DNA from: Hypoxylon rubiginosum | Taxonomy: Eukaryota > Ascomycota > Sordariomycetes > Xylariales > Hypoxylaceae | Direction: 5' to 3' | DNA length: 64,000 nt | NCBI GenBank assembly: GCA_902806565.1 | Contig: CADCXA010000021.1 | Location: 372,001-436,000, forward strand | Part shown: positions 45,585 through 58,210 of the stretch, one piece after another | Layout: each line of letters opens with the position of its first letter | Numbering within the stretch: position 1 is the first letter of the stretch | Notes under the pieces: generated by a model | What the model saw: only the letters and a program-made list of their open reading frames with translations | Database searches by the model: none | What the model was told of the DNA's origin: nothing | Program-made: the position numbers and the translations under genes

Positions 45585-48096
45585 ATGGCGATCATCGGGA
45601 CCAAGGAGCATCATGTCGACCCTCGTTTGGCCAACATCGCGAAGGAGGATACCAAGAGATGGTATCAGAAACCTAACCTACGAGCACTTTATCTGGTCAG
45701 TTACGCTTCCCAAGCTCATTTTTATAAAAAAAAGGAAATAAAAAACGACCTCTTCACGTTATCTACGTTTCGAGCGAGCCTGTTTCGCCGTAGGAAGAAC
45801 TTCAAATAGAAAAGAAATCCACCAGGCAACTGATTCGTTCGCCATACTCGATATACACTTACAAAATCCTCTGACATTGCATCCGTAGATTTTAATCCCG
45901 AGTGCCCTCGGCGTGGAATGGACATCCGGGTTCGACTCATCGATGATGAACTCCCTGCAAGCCGTAGCGGCTTGGGTTGAATGTACGGTGACAGCCCGGC
46001 CGTCATGCACGTTATCAGAGTTTCACCTCCGTTAACATAAGCTTACAGACTTCGACAACCCTACGGAGGGACGCCTTGGCCTCTTGAATGCCATGTATTC
46101 ACTCGGGGCACTGTGAGTAGCATCCGGTGCTGCTGGCTCCTTTTCCTTCACAATATATCCTGGGTCTCTCCCTTCTGCCGCGAGGCGTCCGCTTATACAT
46201 TTGCTCAGAGGCGCAGTTACTAACCTATGAATACTATAGAATGGCTATCCCGTTTATTCCCTCCGTGTCGCAGTATTTCGGCCGCCGCTGGTCCATAATG
46301 GCCGGATCTCTGATCCTATGCCTAGGGGCTGGGCTCCAGGTAACGAACTTACCCTGTCTCTCCTTCACATCACTCATGGCAATACGACTGACATTGTCCT
46401 ACTAAAGGCGGGAGCCCGAAGCAGCGACATGTTTCTCGCCTCCCGATGGGTCCTCGGATTCGGTATCCCGTTTGCCATCGTGAACGCCTCCTCGCTCGTC
46501 GGAGAGCTCTCCTACGAGAAGGAGAGGTCTACCATGACTTCCCTATTCAGTTCTTCGTGGCACGTCGGAGCTATTGTCGCCGCGGGCGTCACCTACGGAA
46601 CGTTCCAGATGAGCAGCACGTGGGCCTGGAGGCTGCCGTCTCTGCTGCAGTTGGTACCTAGTCTGTGCCAGATATGCTTCATCCCGTTCTGCCCGGAGAG
46701 TCCGCGATACTTGATCTCGGCCGACCGCGCGGACGAGGCGTACGCGATCATTCAAAAGTACCACAGCGAAGGGGACAACGGTGAGGAGTTCGTACGCCTC
46801 GAGTTTGCGCAGATCCAGAGCACCATCGCCCAGGAGCAGGCAACAGCTAGGGGGTTCGTGTGGGCTGACGTTTTCCGGTATGCTCATCCACCTGGCGGGC
46901 AGGTTAGGACGACTTTGGCTGATTTCGTAACCACAGCGATCCTCCGATGAGGCGTAGATTTCTCCTCGCCGCGATCTTTGGAATATTTACGCAGTGGAGT
47001 GGCAATGGGCTCCTTAGTTACTACAGGTGCGTATGTTCAGTTATATTCATGGACCCAGTTGGGCCGCCCATCCCGGCGAAACTGCCTTGCTTGAGTTGTA
47101 CGCTGACGCCCGTATAGTAAGTGTACCGATTGCCAGCCTTGATATTTCTTGTTATTTGCCTTCATATCAAGGTTCACTAGGTGCCTATCTTCACGATCCG
47201 TACGGTGTAATTACCACAAAGAAAAACATTGACCGTGACTTCATCTGGCGGAGGGCGTTAACACTTTGCAGTGAAAAAGATTCTGAACCTCGTTGGCATT
47301 ACGGAGAATCGCACAGTACAGCAGGTAATCCTGAGCAACACGTGCTGGGGTCTGCTAAATGCCGTACCTATCGCCATAATCGCACCACGCTTCCCTCGCC
47401 GCGTCATGTTTTTGACCTGCACCATCGGTACAGCTGTCGTCTATACTGTGTGGACGGTAGCCTCGGCACGATTTGCCATCGAGAACTCGACAGCCGCAGC
47501 AATACCCGTGTTGGTGTTTATTTTCGTCTATTCCCCCGTAAGTGCCTAATCGCCTCGTCTCAGGCGACTCAATAAAACTAACGGGCTTCGAGTTTTATAA
47601 CATTGGGTGGAACTCCCTACAATACACCTACTGTAAGCAGCTCACCCCAAGTTCTCTATCGTGCCTGTTTTCCGTGTTCGGGGGCAAGCCGAGGCGGGAT
47701 CTTATCCCATCTTTCATGTGCTTTTCCCTCCCGTAATCTCTGACCCCTTGTGTTGCAGTGGTGGAGCTCTTCCCGTATGAGCAACGAGCCAAAGGAATAT
47801 CGGTCGAACAGCTCACGACTCGAATCGCCGTCTTCTTCAACACGTACGTGAATCCAATAGCGATGGATCGCATCGGATGGAAATATTACCTAGTGTATTG
47901 CGTATGGATCCTGGTAGAGATTGCGGTGGTCTACTTGTTGTTTCCCGAGACCCATAACCGAACGCTGGAGGAGCTCTCTTTCATGTTTGAGGGTAGAGAC
48001 GTCCAAGACAGAGTCCAGAGCAACGTAGACAAGCAGCTGGAACTTCAGCAGATTGACCAAGGTCCCGCCAGTGGTGCCAATAAGATGGAAGCTTGA
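45585..48096 (+). CDS. MFS sugar transporter (lactose-permease/hexose-like)
   Basis: The model has 522 aa in nine exons: 45585-45695, 45889-45982, 46049-46112, 46240-46339, 46408-46877, 46937-47030, 47280-47537, 47593-47632 and 47759-48096. Family motifs appear in order: SGFDSSMMNSLQ, the YFGRRW loop, ASRWVLGFG, PESPRYL, TQWSGNG, VELFPYEQRAKG and PETHNRTLEEL. These place it among fungal sugar:proton symporters of the plasma membrane. Exon count is high for the window. The junction between exons 6 and 7 is unsure: the best frame-keeping solution uses a GTATGT donor (47031) and an AAG acceptor, making a 249-bp intron. If that is wrong the gene may be damaged. The sugar cannot be predicted. Confidence 0.78.
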
Positions 48097-49467
48097 GCGG
48101 ATAGTCTAGAGCAGCGTTAAGTCTTGTTTTTCTGGATGATGTACATCTGGCTGCCGAGTAGATACTATTGGGGGTTAAGGGGTTTGTCACCAATCCACGG
48201 ATTCGATAGAATATCTACGCTTGGTGCTTTAGTCAGTTAAGCTGAAAGGAAATGGGAAATCGAGTCAATCAGGAGAGCTCAAGACAAGACCTCGGCATCT
48301 TTCATCTTTCTGCAAATCCTATGAACATACATAGTACGTACATCCTTGGTGTGTGAGGCTCAGTCGGAGGATGGTACGTATTCTTGCCTACCCACCTGTC
48401 TCCTTGGGCTAGGGCTAGCTGGAAGAGATAGGCGCACATGCCGTTCTGGATCTAGTGGCCGTAGTGTGAACCAATCAAATGGCGGTCGAATCTGGGGATC
48501 GTCAGCTCGAATCAAGTCCCTCCATCTACCCCTGTTTGGGCAGCTAAGTTATCTCGGCCATGCTGGAATTCGCCGAGCGGCGGTCTCAAATAGGTCTTAA
48601 ATATGAATATAGGATGGCGGCGAATGGGTCAGCTTCGTTCAGCTCGTCTCAAATCTCCTTTTGAAAGTTTCCCTCTCAAAAAAGCTGTTTCCACCTTTAA
48701 CCAGTAGATGTCTTGATGGCTGTTCGCCGGGCGCTCGTCGGCGAGCCACAGCATCGAGAATATTACGGAGTCCGGCGTAAAGCTGAATCCCATTTTTTTG
48801 CCAAGCATCTATTTCCGTCCGCCTCGAATAAAAATTTTCTTTTAAGCTAGCTGGCTAGCCATGATTGGAATTGATAAGGGACGGTTAGGGGGGGAATAAT
48901 GTATTCGAAATACATTATCGTCGGAGATAGTTGCTATCTTGTAATACAAGCTTATAGTATTCTGTTGCTGATGTACTGGTAGTAGTTAGCGTCGCGATAT
49001 ATGAAAGGGGTAATAATCTAGAACACCCTATGCCTAGGGCTGGGGCAAGGTGATAAGGCCTGTAAGAGGTATTATCTCATCTGATTTATTCTAATCGCCG
49101 CCGACCAATACGAGCAGGAGTTGACATCTTGACGCTCTTCGGCTAGCTAGGGTCCTGGTCTTTCTGCGCGTCAGGTAGGGACTTGCGTGCTGGATCTTGT
49201 TAAGATCTCTTCGTGTGTATTCTTGCTTTCCGAGTCAGTCCTTTTCTTCTTCTTCTTCTTCTGGCGTCGCTATCTTCCCATCTCGATTGGTGATTTAAAT
49301 GTCCCCACGGTAAACGCCACTTAGATAGCTGTTAAGCAACAAAATTAACTAGAGCCGTGGCTATATTAGCTGCTCTACCCCGTCCTATCTTACTGCTCGT
49401 ACGGCGCCTGGCCAAGCATCCGATCCTTTAGTAGCAGCTGGGTTCATTGCCGCCGACAATAATCACC
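48097..49467. other. Intergenic region between sugar transporter and purine permease
   Basis: No gene is supported in 1.4 kb. It holds a (TTC)6 run at 49244-49261 and presumably the purine-permease promoter. Confidence 0.5.
49244..49261. repeat. (TTC)6 microsatellite
   Basis: Six perfect TTC units, about 210 bp upstream of the purine-permease start. Confidence 0.85.
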
Positions 49468-51560
49468 ATGGGTTGGGCTCACAACATCAACGCCAAGGTT
49501 GCGAAGAGCCCTGTTGGGCGGTGGTTTCAGCTTGAGGGCTCTGGTCACGTAAGTTGACGACCGTCGAATAGCAAAACCTAGCCCGAATGTCGACCGCTGA
49601 CGAGAAACCCCTTCCGGGAAATAGCCTAGGGAACGAAAGGGCTCGTACTTCTTCACCGAAGTGCGTGCTGGTGTTGCCGCCTTTTTCGCTATGGCTTATA
49701 TCATTGCGGTGAACTCGAGCATCTTGGCTGATACTGGTGGTATGCTTCTGACTGGCCCCCGTCACTGTAACGTCTGCAGAATTAACTCTCGCGTGAAGGC
49801 ACTTGCGTCTGCAACGGCGGACTGGACGATCCCGTCTGCGACGTGAACGAAGAGTATCTCCTATGCGCCGCCGAAGTCAAGCGTGACCTCGTCACCGCGA
49901 CCGCGGCTATTTCCGCTTTATCGTCATTCTGCATGGGCCTATTTGCGAATCTGTGGGTGTGATGATGACGCTTTCCGACCGAGCTTAGCTAACCCCTTTA
50001 ACCTTGTAGACCAGTGTCGTTGGCTCCCGGCATGGGCTTGAATGCATACTTTGCGTATACGGTAGTTGGATACCACGGTACGGGCGTTGTCCCATACGAA
50101 GTGGCTCTAACGGCCATATTTGTCGAGGGATGGGTCTTCTTCGTCCTCGCTCTTTTCGGTATGCGCCAATGGCTCGCGCGCCACATCCCGCGCTCCATCA
50201 AACTGGCCACGAGCGTCGGTATTGGTCTTTTCCTAACCCTGATCGGGTTTACGTATAGCGAAGGCATCGGTCTCCTGACCGGAGCCCAAGATACACCGCT
50301 TGAGCTAGCAGGCTGCCCGTCGTGGGCACTCGACGCCGTGACTGGGCTTTGCCCCAATAGCGAAAAGATGCGCAACCCAACAATGTGGATTGGTATTTTC
50401 TGCGGTGGCGTGCTAACCGTCATTTTGATGATGTATCGTGTCAAGGGGGCCATAATAGCCGGTATCCTTCTCGTTAGCATTATCTCCTGGCCGCGGACAA
50501 GTTCTGTCACATACTTCCCATACACAACTGTCGGGGACGATGCGTTCGACTTCTTCAAGCAGGTGGTCGACTTTCACAAGATTTCCAAGACTCTGAATGT
50601 CCAGCGGTGGGACATATCTGAATACGGCGGCCAGTTTGGGTTGGCGTTCATAACCTTCCTTTATGTTGATATTCTTGATTGTACGGGTACTTTGGTGAGT
50701 CTCTCTTTCTCGTTCTCTTCCCTCCCACACGAACTTGGGTAGAGTCGTCGCAGCAGAGGTTGCTTGCTCGATCTCTTTCACGAGCCACGCGACAATATAA
50801 TACTCTCTTTTCGAGAGACAGCTACTGACCATAGATGCTGTAGTATTCGATGGCACGTTTTGCCAATGTTATGGACCCCGTTACGGAAGATTTTGAAGGC
50901 TCGACTATTGCGTACATGGTGGATGCCATTAGCATCTCTATCGGATCCCTTCTAGGATGCTCTCCTGTTACCGCCTTCATCGAATCTGGTGCGGGAATAT
51001 CAGAAGGGGGCAGGACCGGTCTGACCTCGATGACCACGGGTCTGTGCTTCTTCATATCCATATTCTTTGCACCAATCTTTGCCTCGATCCCTCCATGGGC
51101 CACGGGTTGCGTGTTAGTTCTCGTGGGATCGATGATGATGGCGGCGGTGACCGAGATCAACTGGAGATACCTCGGCGACGCGATACCCGCTTTCGTCACA
51201 ATCTGCGCAATGCCTTTCACGTATTCTATCGCCAATGGGCTCATCGGCGGAATTTTCTTGTACTTCATACTTAACGGCGTGGTATGGCTGATCGAGAAGG
51301 CATCGAGAGGACGAATTGTCCCGCCTAATAAGTCTGAGAAGGACCCCTGGTCGTGGCAATTCGGCGGCGGCATTTTACCGCCGTGGATGATGCGCCTTGG
51401 TAGAGGTAAAAAGGATTTCTGGCGCGAAGACACGCCTATCACCACCGAGTCGACTTCGGATGTGCCTGGCGAGGAGAAGATGGCGATGACAGGCTCGGGG
51501 GACTCCGCCAAAGGTCATCCCGAGACCGTTGCTCTCCACGACCAAGAAAAATCTGCATGA
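49468..51560 (+). CDS. AzgA-type purine (hypoxanthine/adenine/guanine) permease
   Basis: The predicted protein has 583 aa in five exons: 49468-49548, 49625-49739, 49799-49952, 50010-50694 and 50844-51560. Family hallmarks are [12 protein letters not shown] in the first helix, [36 protein letters not shown] and [22 protein letters not shown]. It belongs to the AzgA-like branch of nucleobase:cation symporters, which import adenine, hypoxanthine and guanine across the plasma membrane. A Cys-rich outer loop after the first helix ([15 protein letters not shown]) is typical of the fungal branch. The C-terminus is hydrophilic and cytosolic. All introns but the last (149 bp) are 57-76 bp, and intron 2 uses an AAG acceptor. 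Confidence 0.93.
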
Positions 51561-52156
51561 GTTTTGGTTACATGATGTAGATTATATTTTTATCCGCTGT
51601 ATGTAAATCTTTTGGATATCTTCTAGGATACCACGGACATGTATTTGCCTTGGATATATCTGCTACCGAACAATACATACCTATATATACCTAGGTATAC
51701 CCCTTGGTCTCTTTTGCAGTTGAGAGGAGCTGGTTCGTTTTCGGTGCTGCAGACCACTCAATGTCCTACGGAAATATAATAAAAATAAGGTGAAGCATGG
51801 GTAGGTAAACAAGAAGTCGACAGCGACTCTCATAAGGAAGGCTCTGATCTTCAACGGCCGCTTTCTACTGCAATGGATTGTGCCTTGTATCAGAGGAGGT
51901 CAAAAGTCTAAAGATCCGAAGTGATTATGTAGTGAGTCGCGCTGTATTATAAAACTTCACGCAATTGGTAGCATAGGTGGCACCGTGTAAGGCTCTAAAT
52001 ACTGGTATTCTCCCAAAGGTAACAAACAAACCCGACCCTGTGCCCTATTCGCCGTCACCCGCATCCAAATTCCGAACGCCGCCAGGTACTAGTGACCAGT
52101 AACCAATAACTAAAAATCCAGGATCAATATAAATAAACGCTACTCCGTGCGGCTAA
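51561..52156. other. Intergenic region between purine permease and ATG3 (convergent)
   Basis: No gene is seen. It contains a perfect 14-bp palindrome TATACCTAGGTATA at 51686-51699. Confidence 0.55.
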
Positions 52157-53331
52157 TTATACGCCCATCGTGAAATCATGCTCGATGCCGGGGGTTACGC
52201 TAGCCATGAACTGGATGTCCGTCAGTATATATTTCAGGTTTACCCGTCTAGATCACCAACGACTCGCAGGGGACAGTTTGCTTACCTTGAGAAATACAAC
52301 GAGGTATTGGTCGACCCGAATAGCTACCTCTTGGTCTTCCACCTCGACCTCTTCCCAGTCATCGTTGCTGGACTCGGCGGCCGCTTCTGCGCTCTTGACG
52401 TCCAACTTATTTATCTCGTCTACGAGACCCTCCATGCCCGGATCGCTTCCGACCGCTTTCCCTGACTTCATCTTGTCACGTCTAAGCTTCAGGGCAGCAT
52501 CTGCGCGATCTAAGAGGGTCTTCATGACGGAAGCATGTTTGCACGGGTGTACGCTGGCCATTTTGACGTTGTTGGCAAAGAAAGGGAAATCCTCCAAGGT
52601 AACTGTCTTGTCCTTGTAGTCGCCAACGATATCCTCCATCATGAGATGAGGTGCGAGGGGCTGCCCTTCGGAATAGCCGGACAGGTAGAGGCGGGGTGTT
52701 CGGTAGTATGGGGAGTACATGATGTAGAGGGTGTATGTGCGGCGAGCTCTGTAACGGCAGCAAAGTCAGTATACAAAGAGAGAACCAAAGCTGAAAGCGA
52801 ATCTAACGCTCACCCTGTTTTCCTGTGTGCATCAGTATCCCGAATTATGGCTTCGTCGTCATCGTCATCCTCCATGTCCGGGATCTCATCCTCGTCGTCT
52901 AGGCTATCTCCCACGTTTCCCGCGTTATCGATAGTCCGAACATCTTTTGCCTTGAGCGGCTGAGAGCTGCTAAGACCACCGGTGCGCAACCATCCATCGT
53001 CGTCTGCGCGACCTTTGGTATTGAAGTCGTCGCCATCACCGACGACCGCTTCCTCGTGTCCTGCATCTCCAGCAAAATCTTCATCGAGGCGGCGGTTACA
53101 CGGAACGTTTCGAGTGACTAAGAACTGCTTCCCGGGTGGTAGGTAGGTAACGCGCTTGGACTCGGAGTCGGCATCGGCCCAGGACCAAGTTGGGAACTTG
53201 AAGACGAGATAGTCTCCGGCGGCAAGGAACTCCTCGGGGGTGATCTGGCCCGTTTTTCGAAAGGTCGACGTATGACTCACGGGGGTGTACTTGTCCCGGA
53301 TCGTGTTGACGGTCGAGTAGAAGATATTCAT
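52157..53331 (-). CDS. ATG3: Autophagy E2-like conjugating enzyme Atg3
   Basis: The predicted protein has 344 aa in three exons: 53331-52814, 52748-52286 and 52210-52157 (introns 65 and 75 bp). Recognition rests on the N-terminus ([15 protein letters not shown]), [15 protein letters not shown], the catalytic HPC motif (Cys242) in [15 protein letters not shown], and the C-terminal [20 protein letters not shown]. Atg3 transfers Atg8 from Atg7 to phosphatidylethanolamine on the forming autophagosome. The acidic flexible region (about 90-172) is as expected. In the second insert, WEEV at 304-307 after Asp-Asp fits the Atg8-interacting motif W-x-x-L/I/V. The third exon encodes only 17 residues. 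It is divergent from the eL37 gene. Confidence 0.96.
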
Positions 53332-54206
53332 CTTTGTACGAGTTTCTCTAGGTAACTATCGCGTATCGAGTATCGAATATCGACGAGGGCTCTCTGGTAC
53401 CTAGTTTGTCGACTACAAACGAATGGGGAGAAAGGTGCCTTGATTAAAGTAAAGGGTGTATGCTCAATGGAAGACTACCGGTAGATAAAGGGTATAAAGG
53501 AGAAACTTATAAAACGCGACTTGTTAGAAAGAGTCGTGGTCAACACTTGATTTAGGAATAGATGCCTAAGCTGGTAAATGCGAAAGGCAACCTTTTAGGT
53601 ATTAGCAAGCAACCTTGGAAGCTTTCCCGCCGTCACATGGGGGCGCAAGGCACAGGGACAAATAAGTCAGTTACCTAAGGTTAGGTACTTTAGTGTCGTG
53701 ACAGGAGCTGAAGACTCAAGAGGGGGGGAGAGAGGGGCAGAAGCTCTGACTCCGCCTCGTTATCTTATCAGACATGAATCCCTGCATTTTAGGTACCTAG
53801 GTACATACATAGTGTTCTTGGTAGTCTGGATACTTGCATTTACCTATTCTTCGGAACATCTCTGAGCTAATGTGCAATTAACCAGAAAATCCCTAAATCG
53901 GCACCAGCTGTTGTTAGCCTGTTAGGGCTGCCATCTCGGTTTCTCTTCGGATAATTACCCTGATTCCCCACGAAAATCGCTAAACCGCAAAATTTCACAC
54001 AACACGGCAAACATTAACTACTAGACCAGACGCATACAACACCCAACACCCGACCATCCACGAACTTCTCTCTCTCTAGACCACATTGAAGGTATGTACC
54101 ACTCTTCAGTCTCCAAACAACCCCTACAAATGGAAATTTTGCAACCTTGTTTATTTAACAAATTTTATGGTACTGACAAATCTAATCGTACAGTTTCGCC
54201 GTCAAG
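53332..54206. other. Divergent promoter region of ATG3 and eL37, with the eL37 leader intron
   Basis: No coding sequence. The eL37 leader appears to start near 54040-54080 in a CT-rich patch (CTTCTCTCTCTCTAGA). A probable leader intron runs from GTATGT at 54092 to CAG at 54193. A 12-bp palindrome GTACCTAGGTAC is at 53793-53804. Confidence 0.6.
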
Positions 54207-54766
54207 ATGAGTGCGTACCTTCTCGAAACGATCCCATTACCAGCGCCCGACTGACCTCGAATTTAGCCAAGGGAACTTCCAGCTTCGGAAAGCGTCACAA
54301 TAAGACGCACACTCTGTGCCGACGATGTGGTCAGTAACCAATCACCCCTAAACCTCACGAACGATGCGGACGACGGCGCAAGACACGCAATGCAATTGAA
54401 TCCACCTTCAAATAGCGACGGTATCGGCTGACAAGTGCATTCATAGGACGTCGATCTCTTCACATCCAGAAGCACACCTGCTCCTCGTGCGGATATCCGG
54501 CTGCTAAGACCCGAAAGTGTACGTTCGACCTTGACTACTTGAACTTGGAATAGCACTCCAACAATCGTTGATTCGACGTGACGAGCTCATTTTATCATTA
54601 TGCAAGACTAACCTCGATATGCTTAGACAACTGGAGCGAGAAGGCCAAGCGCAGAAAGACCGTCGGCACCGGCCGCATGCGCTACCTCAAGGACGTATCC
54701 CGCCGATTCAAGAACGGCTTCCGAACCGGCGTACCTAAGGACGCGAGAGGCCCAGCCCTGACCTAA
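54207..54766 (+). CDS. RPL37: Ribosomal protein eL37 (RPL37)
   Basis: The predicted protein has 92 aa in four coding exons: 54207-54210, 54267-54329, 54447-54518 and 54627-54766. The first coding exon holds only ATGA, and the second codon is completed across intron 1 to read [16 protein letters not shown]. Two zinc-binding pairs, CRRCG and CSSCG, flank the core, followed by [13 protein letters not shown] and [19 protein letters not shown]. This small protein sits in the large ribosomal subunit near the exit tunnel. The intron-dense structure with a tiny first coding exon is common for fungal ribosomal-protein genes. A further intron probably lies in the leader. Confidence 0.97.
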
Positions 54767-55146
54767 GGTGCGCATCAAGGGGCGATGGGTGTCGGCAGTG
54801 GCATGGCAGGGAACGGTGTTTCTGACATTTGGACTGGCTCATCATGAACTCGTAATTCTATGAGTTCCACGGGATTGCTAGTATAGCACTTTCAACCAAA
54901 AAATGGTATCATGATTCGACAAGCTCTACGGTTCTCTTCGATTTTCGTGATGTGAGCACTGGAAGATTCACACAGGTTACTCGATGCCCAGATTCGCAAG
55001 TGAGATTGGTGAGGAAGGGCTTGTTTTATGATGGAACGTGACCATGACCTAGAGGAACATGCTGCCTACTATGTAGTGCAAAGATTATAGAGATCATATG
55101 GCTGGTGGGGGGCCACTTCTATGGTAGAAGAGCGATGAAAGTGCGG
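54767..55146. other. Short convergent spacer between eL37 and ELP6
   Basis: No gene is seen; it holds the two 3' ends. Confidence 0.6.
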
Positions 55147-56080
55147 TCATTGGCCTCGTTCAAACACTCGCACTCCACCATCGCCAGCCACGAAATATAG
55201 CAACTCCCGTTCCTCGACTACTTCCATACTGTCATCAATACCACCGCCCGGCGTGACCCTAAGAACGCCGCTTACATCTCTTGCCGCACCCGTATCCAGC
55301 ATCCTCAAGCTAATTATGAGATGGGCGTCATGAGCAAGGGATATACCGAGAGCTGCGTGGTCCTTTTCTAAGGATGTTGCTTGTGATGATATCAATGGTT
55401 CATCTGCAGACAGGGTGACAATGGACGAATGCACTTTCTATTTTGAACCTTGTATTAACCTCTGATACAAAGAGGGAGCGCGACATGATCGATATATGTA
55501 TATGGACAACATGTGACCCCGTACAACTTACCTCGCGAATGTCAAGCAGTGTTTCCCGGAGTCCCTGGCTTGATATGCCATCTCCTGAGGCGGCTAATAG
55601 TAGATCCGGTTGGTCGACTATCAAGACAGTTCTCTGCTCAAGCGAAGCCGAGTGCTGAACCTGAGCTACGGCATCTTCTAGTCCTTTGCGTAGGTGCTGC
55701 AACGTAGCGGAGGACAAACTCCTCCCTCCAGGAGCACCTCCGGGGGTACGTATTGGGGCGTGGCTTTGCGGTGCGTGGAATAAGCCACTGAGGCCATCGA
55801 CGAAGACAAATTTGCCCTTCCGTGTCGATACGTCAAGATCTATGCCAAGCTTTCCGACACCGTCCTTCCAGAAGGCATAGTCTCTTAAGAAACTGACGAG
55901 GACTACATTGACGCCATCTTTCTTCGCTACGGGATTAGACGGGGCGGAGAGAAGGGAATAAAGATAGCGGAAGACGAGCCAGTTCGTAGTCGACCCTAAG
56001 ATCCCACTGAGGAGGACAAGCGATGTTTCAGGCGGTAGGCCAAGATAGGTGTCCAGGAGCGGTGGAATCCGTGATGCCAT
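55147..56080 (-). CDS. ELP6: Elongator complex protein 6 (Elp6)
   Basis: The predicted protein has 279 aa in two exons, 56080-55532 and 55437-55147 (94-bp intron). It shows the degenerate RecA-like fold of the Elp4-5-6 ring: a hydrophobic strand and Ser-rich turn in place of a P-loop (LVLLSGILGSTTNWLVF), the segment FVFVDGLSGLF and a strand with Asp-Gln (VLIVDQPDLLL) where a Walker B would be. The C-terminal half carries VHSSIVTLSADEPL and a final beta-rich segment. Elp6 is part of the accessory ring of Elongator, which modifies wobble uridines in tRNA. The missing catalytic P-loop is normal for this subunit. Confidence 0.85.
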
Positions 56081-58210
56081 AAGATACCAAGGTTACCAGG
56101 ACGGTTAGCGAGCGAAGATAAAGTCTATGCGGATCATCAGCAATGGTGCCTAACACATTACCCACGGGGTTGCGGACTAGATCTGAATTCGAGTGTGGGG
56201 AACGTCAAGGCTACCAGGGTGTACTGTTGTCGTCGATGGGATCTGCGTATATATACTGGGAACCTGGGGAGACAGACGAGATAGGCGCCGTAATAACAAC
56301 CCAAGGGCGTGCGGCAATGTAGACGTTAATGTTTTTAGATAAACTCTCGATACAATGTTATACCAAGTTTAATTAGTACGGGGTAAGTAGGGAGACAACA
56401 GAAAATTTCCGAGAAGATGCTTAAGAATAAATTATTCCGTCATTTATAATTAATGGTAATGGTAAGAATTTAACGTGGACGTTGATAAAATAATGTATTA
56501 CCAGGTAGGTAGTATAATTTTGAATGTATAGGAAATCGTAAAATCTCTAAATTTTGCAGATTGGAATGGGGGGTAACTGAGTACTTAGGTACTTGCATAT
56601 AACTCACATGCAAAGGCGCCAGGCGGCAAGGGCACATGCTACTTAGTGGGACCTTTAGCGGAAGTACAATCTGTAATGACCTGGTCTGCCTGGTGCGGTG
56701 CCGTCATAATGCATCGATAGGGTCCCTGGAGATCCCTCTAGCCAGCTAAGAGGCCTGGCTCTTATTGTAGAACCCCCGCCAGGCCGTCCCTAAAATCTTT
56801 TGGTCGGCGGGGGAGCCCCCAACCGCTTTCAGCGGCTCGCAGCTCAAAATCTGTAGATGCATGCACGTATATCTTCGCCATCATCCACACGGACATTATA
56901 TTCTCAGATCTTTGTATATCTCGCGCACGTACTCCGACAACAGTCCCGCGGCCGTCCAACTCATTTGCGGATTAATATGGCCCATCATAACCTTGCCAAT
57001 CACGTATACTTACCTGGTATACACCGTACCTAACCCCGTACCCAGCCGCATTATATATCCTTGCTTAGAAGAGCCGCTCCGTTCTAGCGGCTGATGGCGG
57101 CAAGTTTGATGGTGTATGTGTGTATGTGTGCATGTGTGCATGTGCTCATCACCGCCTGACCACCTGCGGCATTGCAGCGTGCCCCCCAACAACGAGACTC
57201 CATATTTGGATATCCTCTGTCATCTCATTGGCTTGCCAGGCAGCCAGGGGTCTTGTTGTTAGCAACGCTATTCCTACTAGACGACTACCTACGTACTCGT
57301 ATCCCTGGCCTAACCCTTGGAATGGTTGGTCATATAATATATTTTGTATGCTTCTGTAGTCGCTGTGGTCCTCTCGGACTTACAAAACCACTTCATATAT
57401 CCAGGACTTTACCTAGGTGGGCAGTTTCCATCATTCATATACTTCTATACGCCCCTCCGTAAATTCGTAAAGGCCCAATCCGAAAGCCGGACCCTTTCAT
57501 ACCTACTTTTCCGCTTTCCTTGGAGTCTAGGATTACTTCGGCGCTTTGTTAATACTATATTAAACAATACCATAGGTAAACTACACCTCTTATCCTCGCA
57601 ATATTTCCTCTCCTCTGGCAGCGCTCACGCATCCCTAGGACCCGCCGTCTTTGAATATAAATCATGTGGCGCGAGCTCTGAAGCTGAACTATCATATTTC
57701 CGCGACATCGAGACCACTGTGCTTGAATCGGTGTTCCTGTTATTTCCTGTACCAGCATTTTAGCCTTACACCTTCTCTCCGTCTATTATCTGACGTACCT
57801 TTAACTCGTTGGCGTTGGCATTACTCGTAGTAGGCAGTGTCGCTTGGATGCGATAATACAGAGATGCCAGCTACCTAAGTGGATCTCCCACCTTGCTTAC
57901 CCCTATATCAGTTCTCCTAGTTAGTGGCAGAACTGTAGGATCTTTCCCAAATAATCACCCTACATACCTACATTCCCACCTATTTAAGCAACCCTACGAT
58001 CCCGCCTATGCTAAACCTATTAGCTCATATTACTTACCTCCGGTACCAATACCTAGAACATCCATGATTATCACCCATTAATTGTTATACTAGATATAAT
58101 ACAGAATTTATCAATCACCGGGAGCATCTGGCATTTCCCATAAAACTGAAGTTCGGTTGAAGCTATCCAAGAAACGTCGTCCGTTCGTTTGAGGATATCT
58201 TACGGATAAC
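56081..58210. other. Intergenic region between ELP6 and the second MFS transporter
   Basis: This 2.1-kb stretch has no supported gene. It contains an 8-bp perfect inverted repeat (56773-56813, listed separately) and a TGTATGTGTGCATG-rich patch near 57114-57142. Several open frames at 57010-57760 have no consistent motif or splice chain. Confidence 0.5.
56773..56813. repeat. G+C-rich inverted repeat with 25-nt loop
   Basis: CCCCCGCC at 56773-56780 pairs perfectly with GGCGGGGG at 56806-56813. It could form a stable hairpin. It is isolated from genes, and no function can be assigned. Confidence 0.65.
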
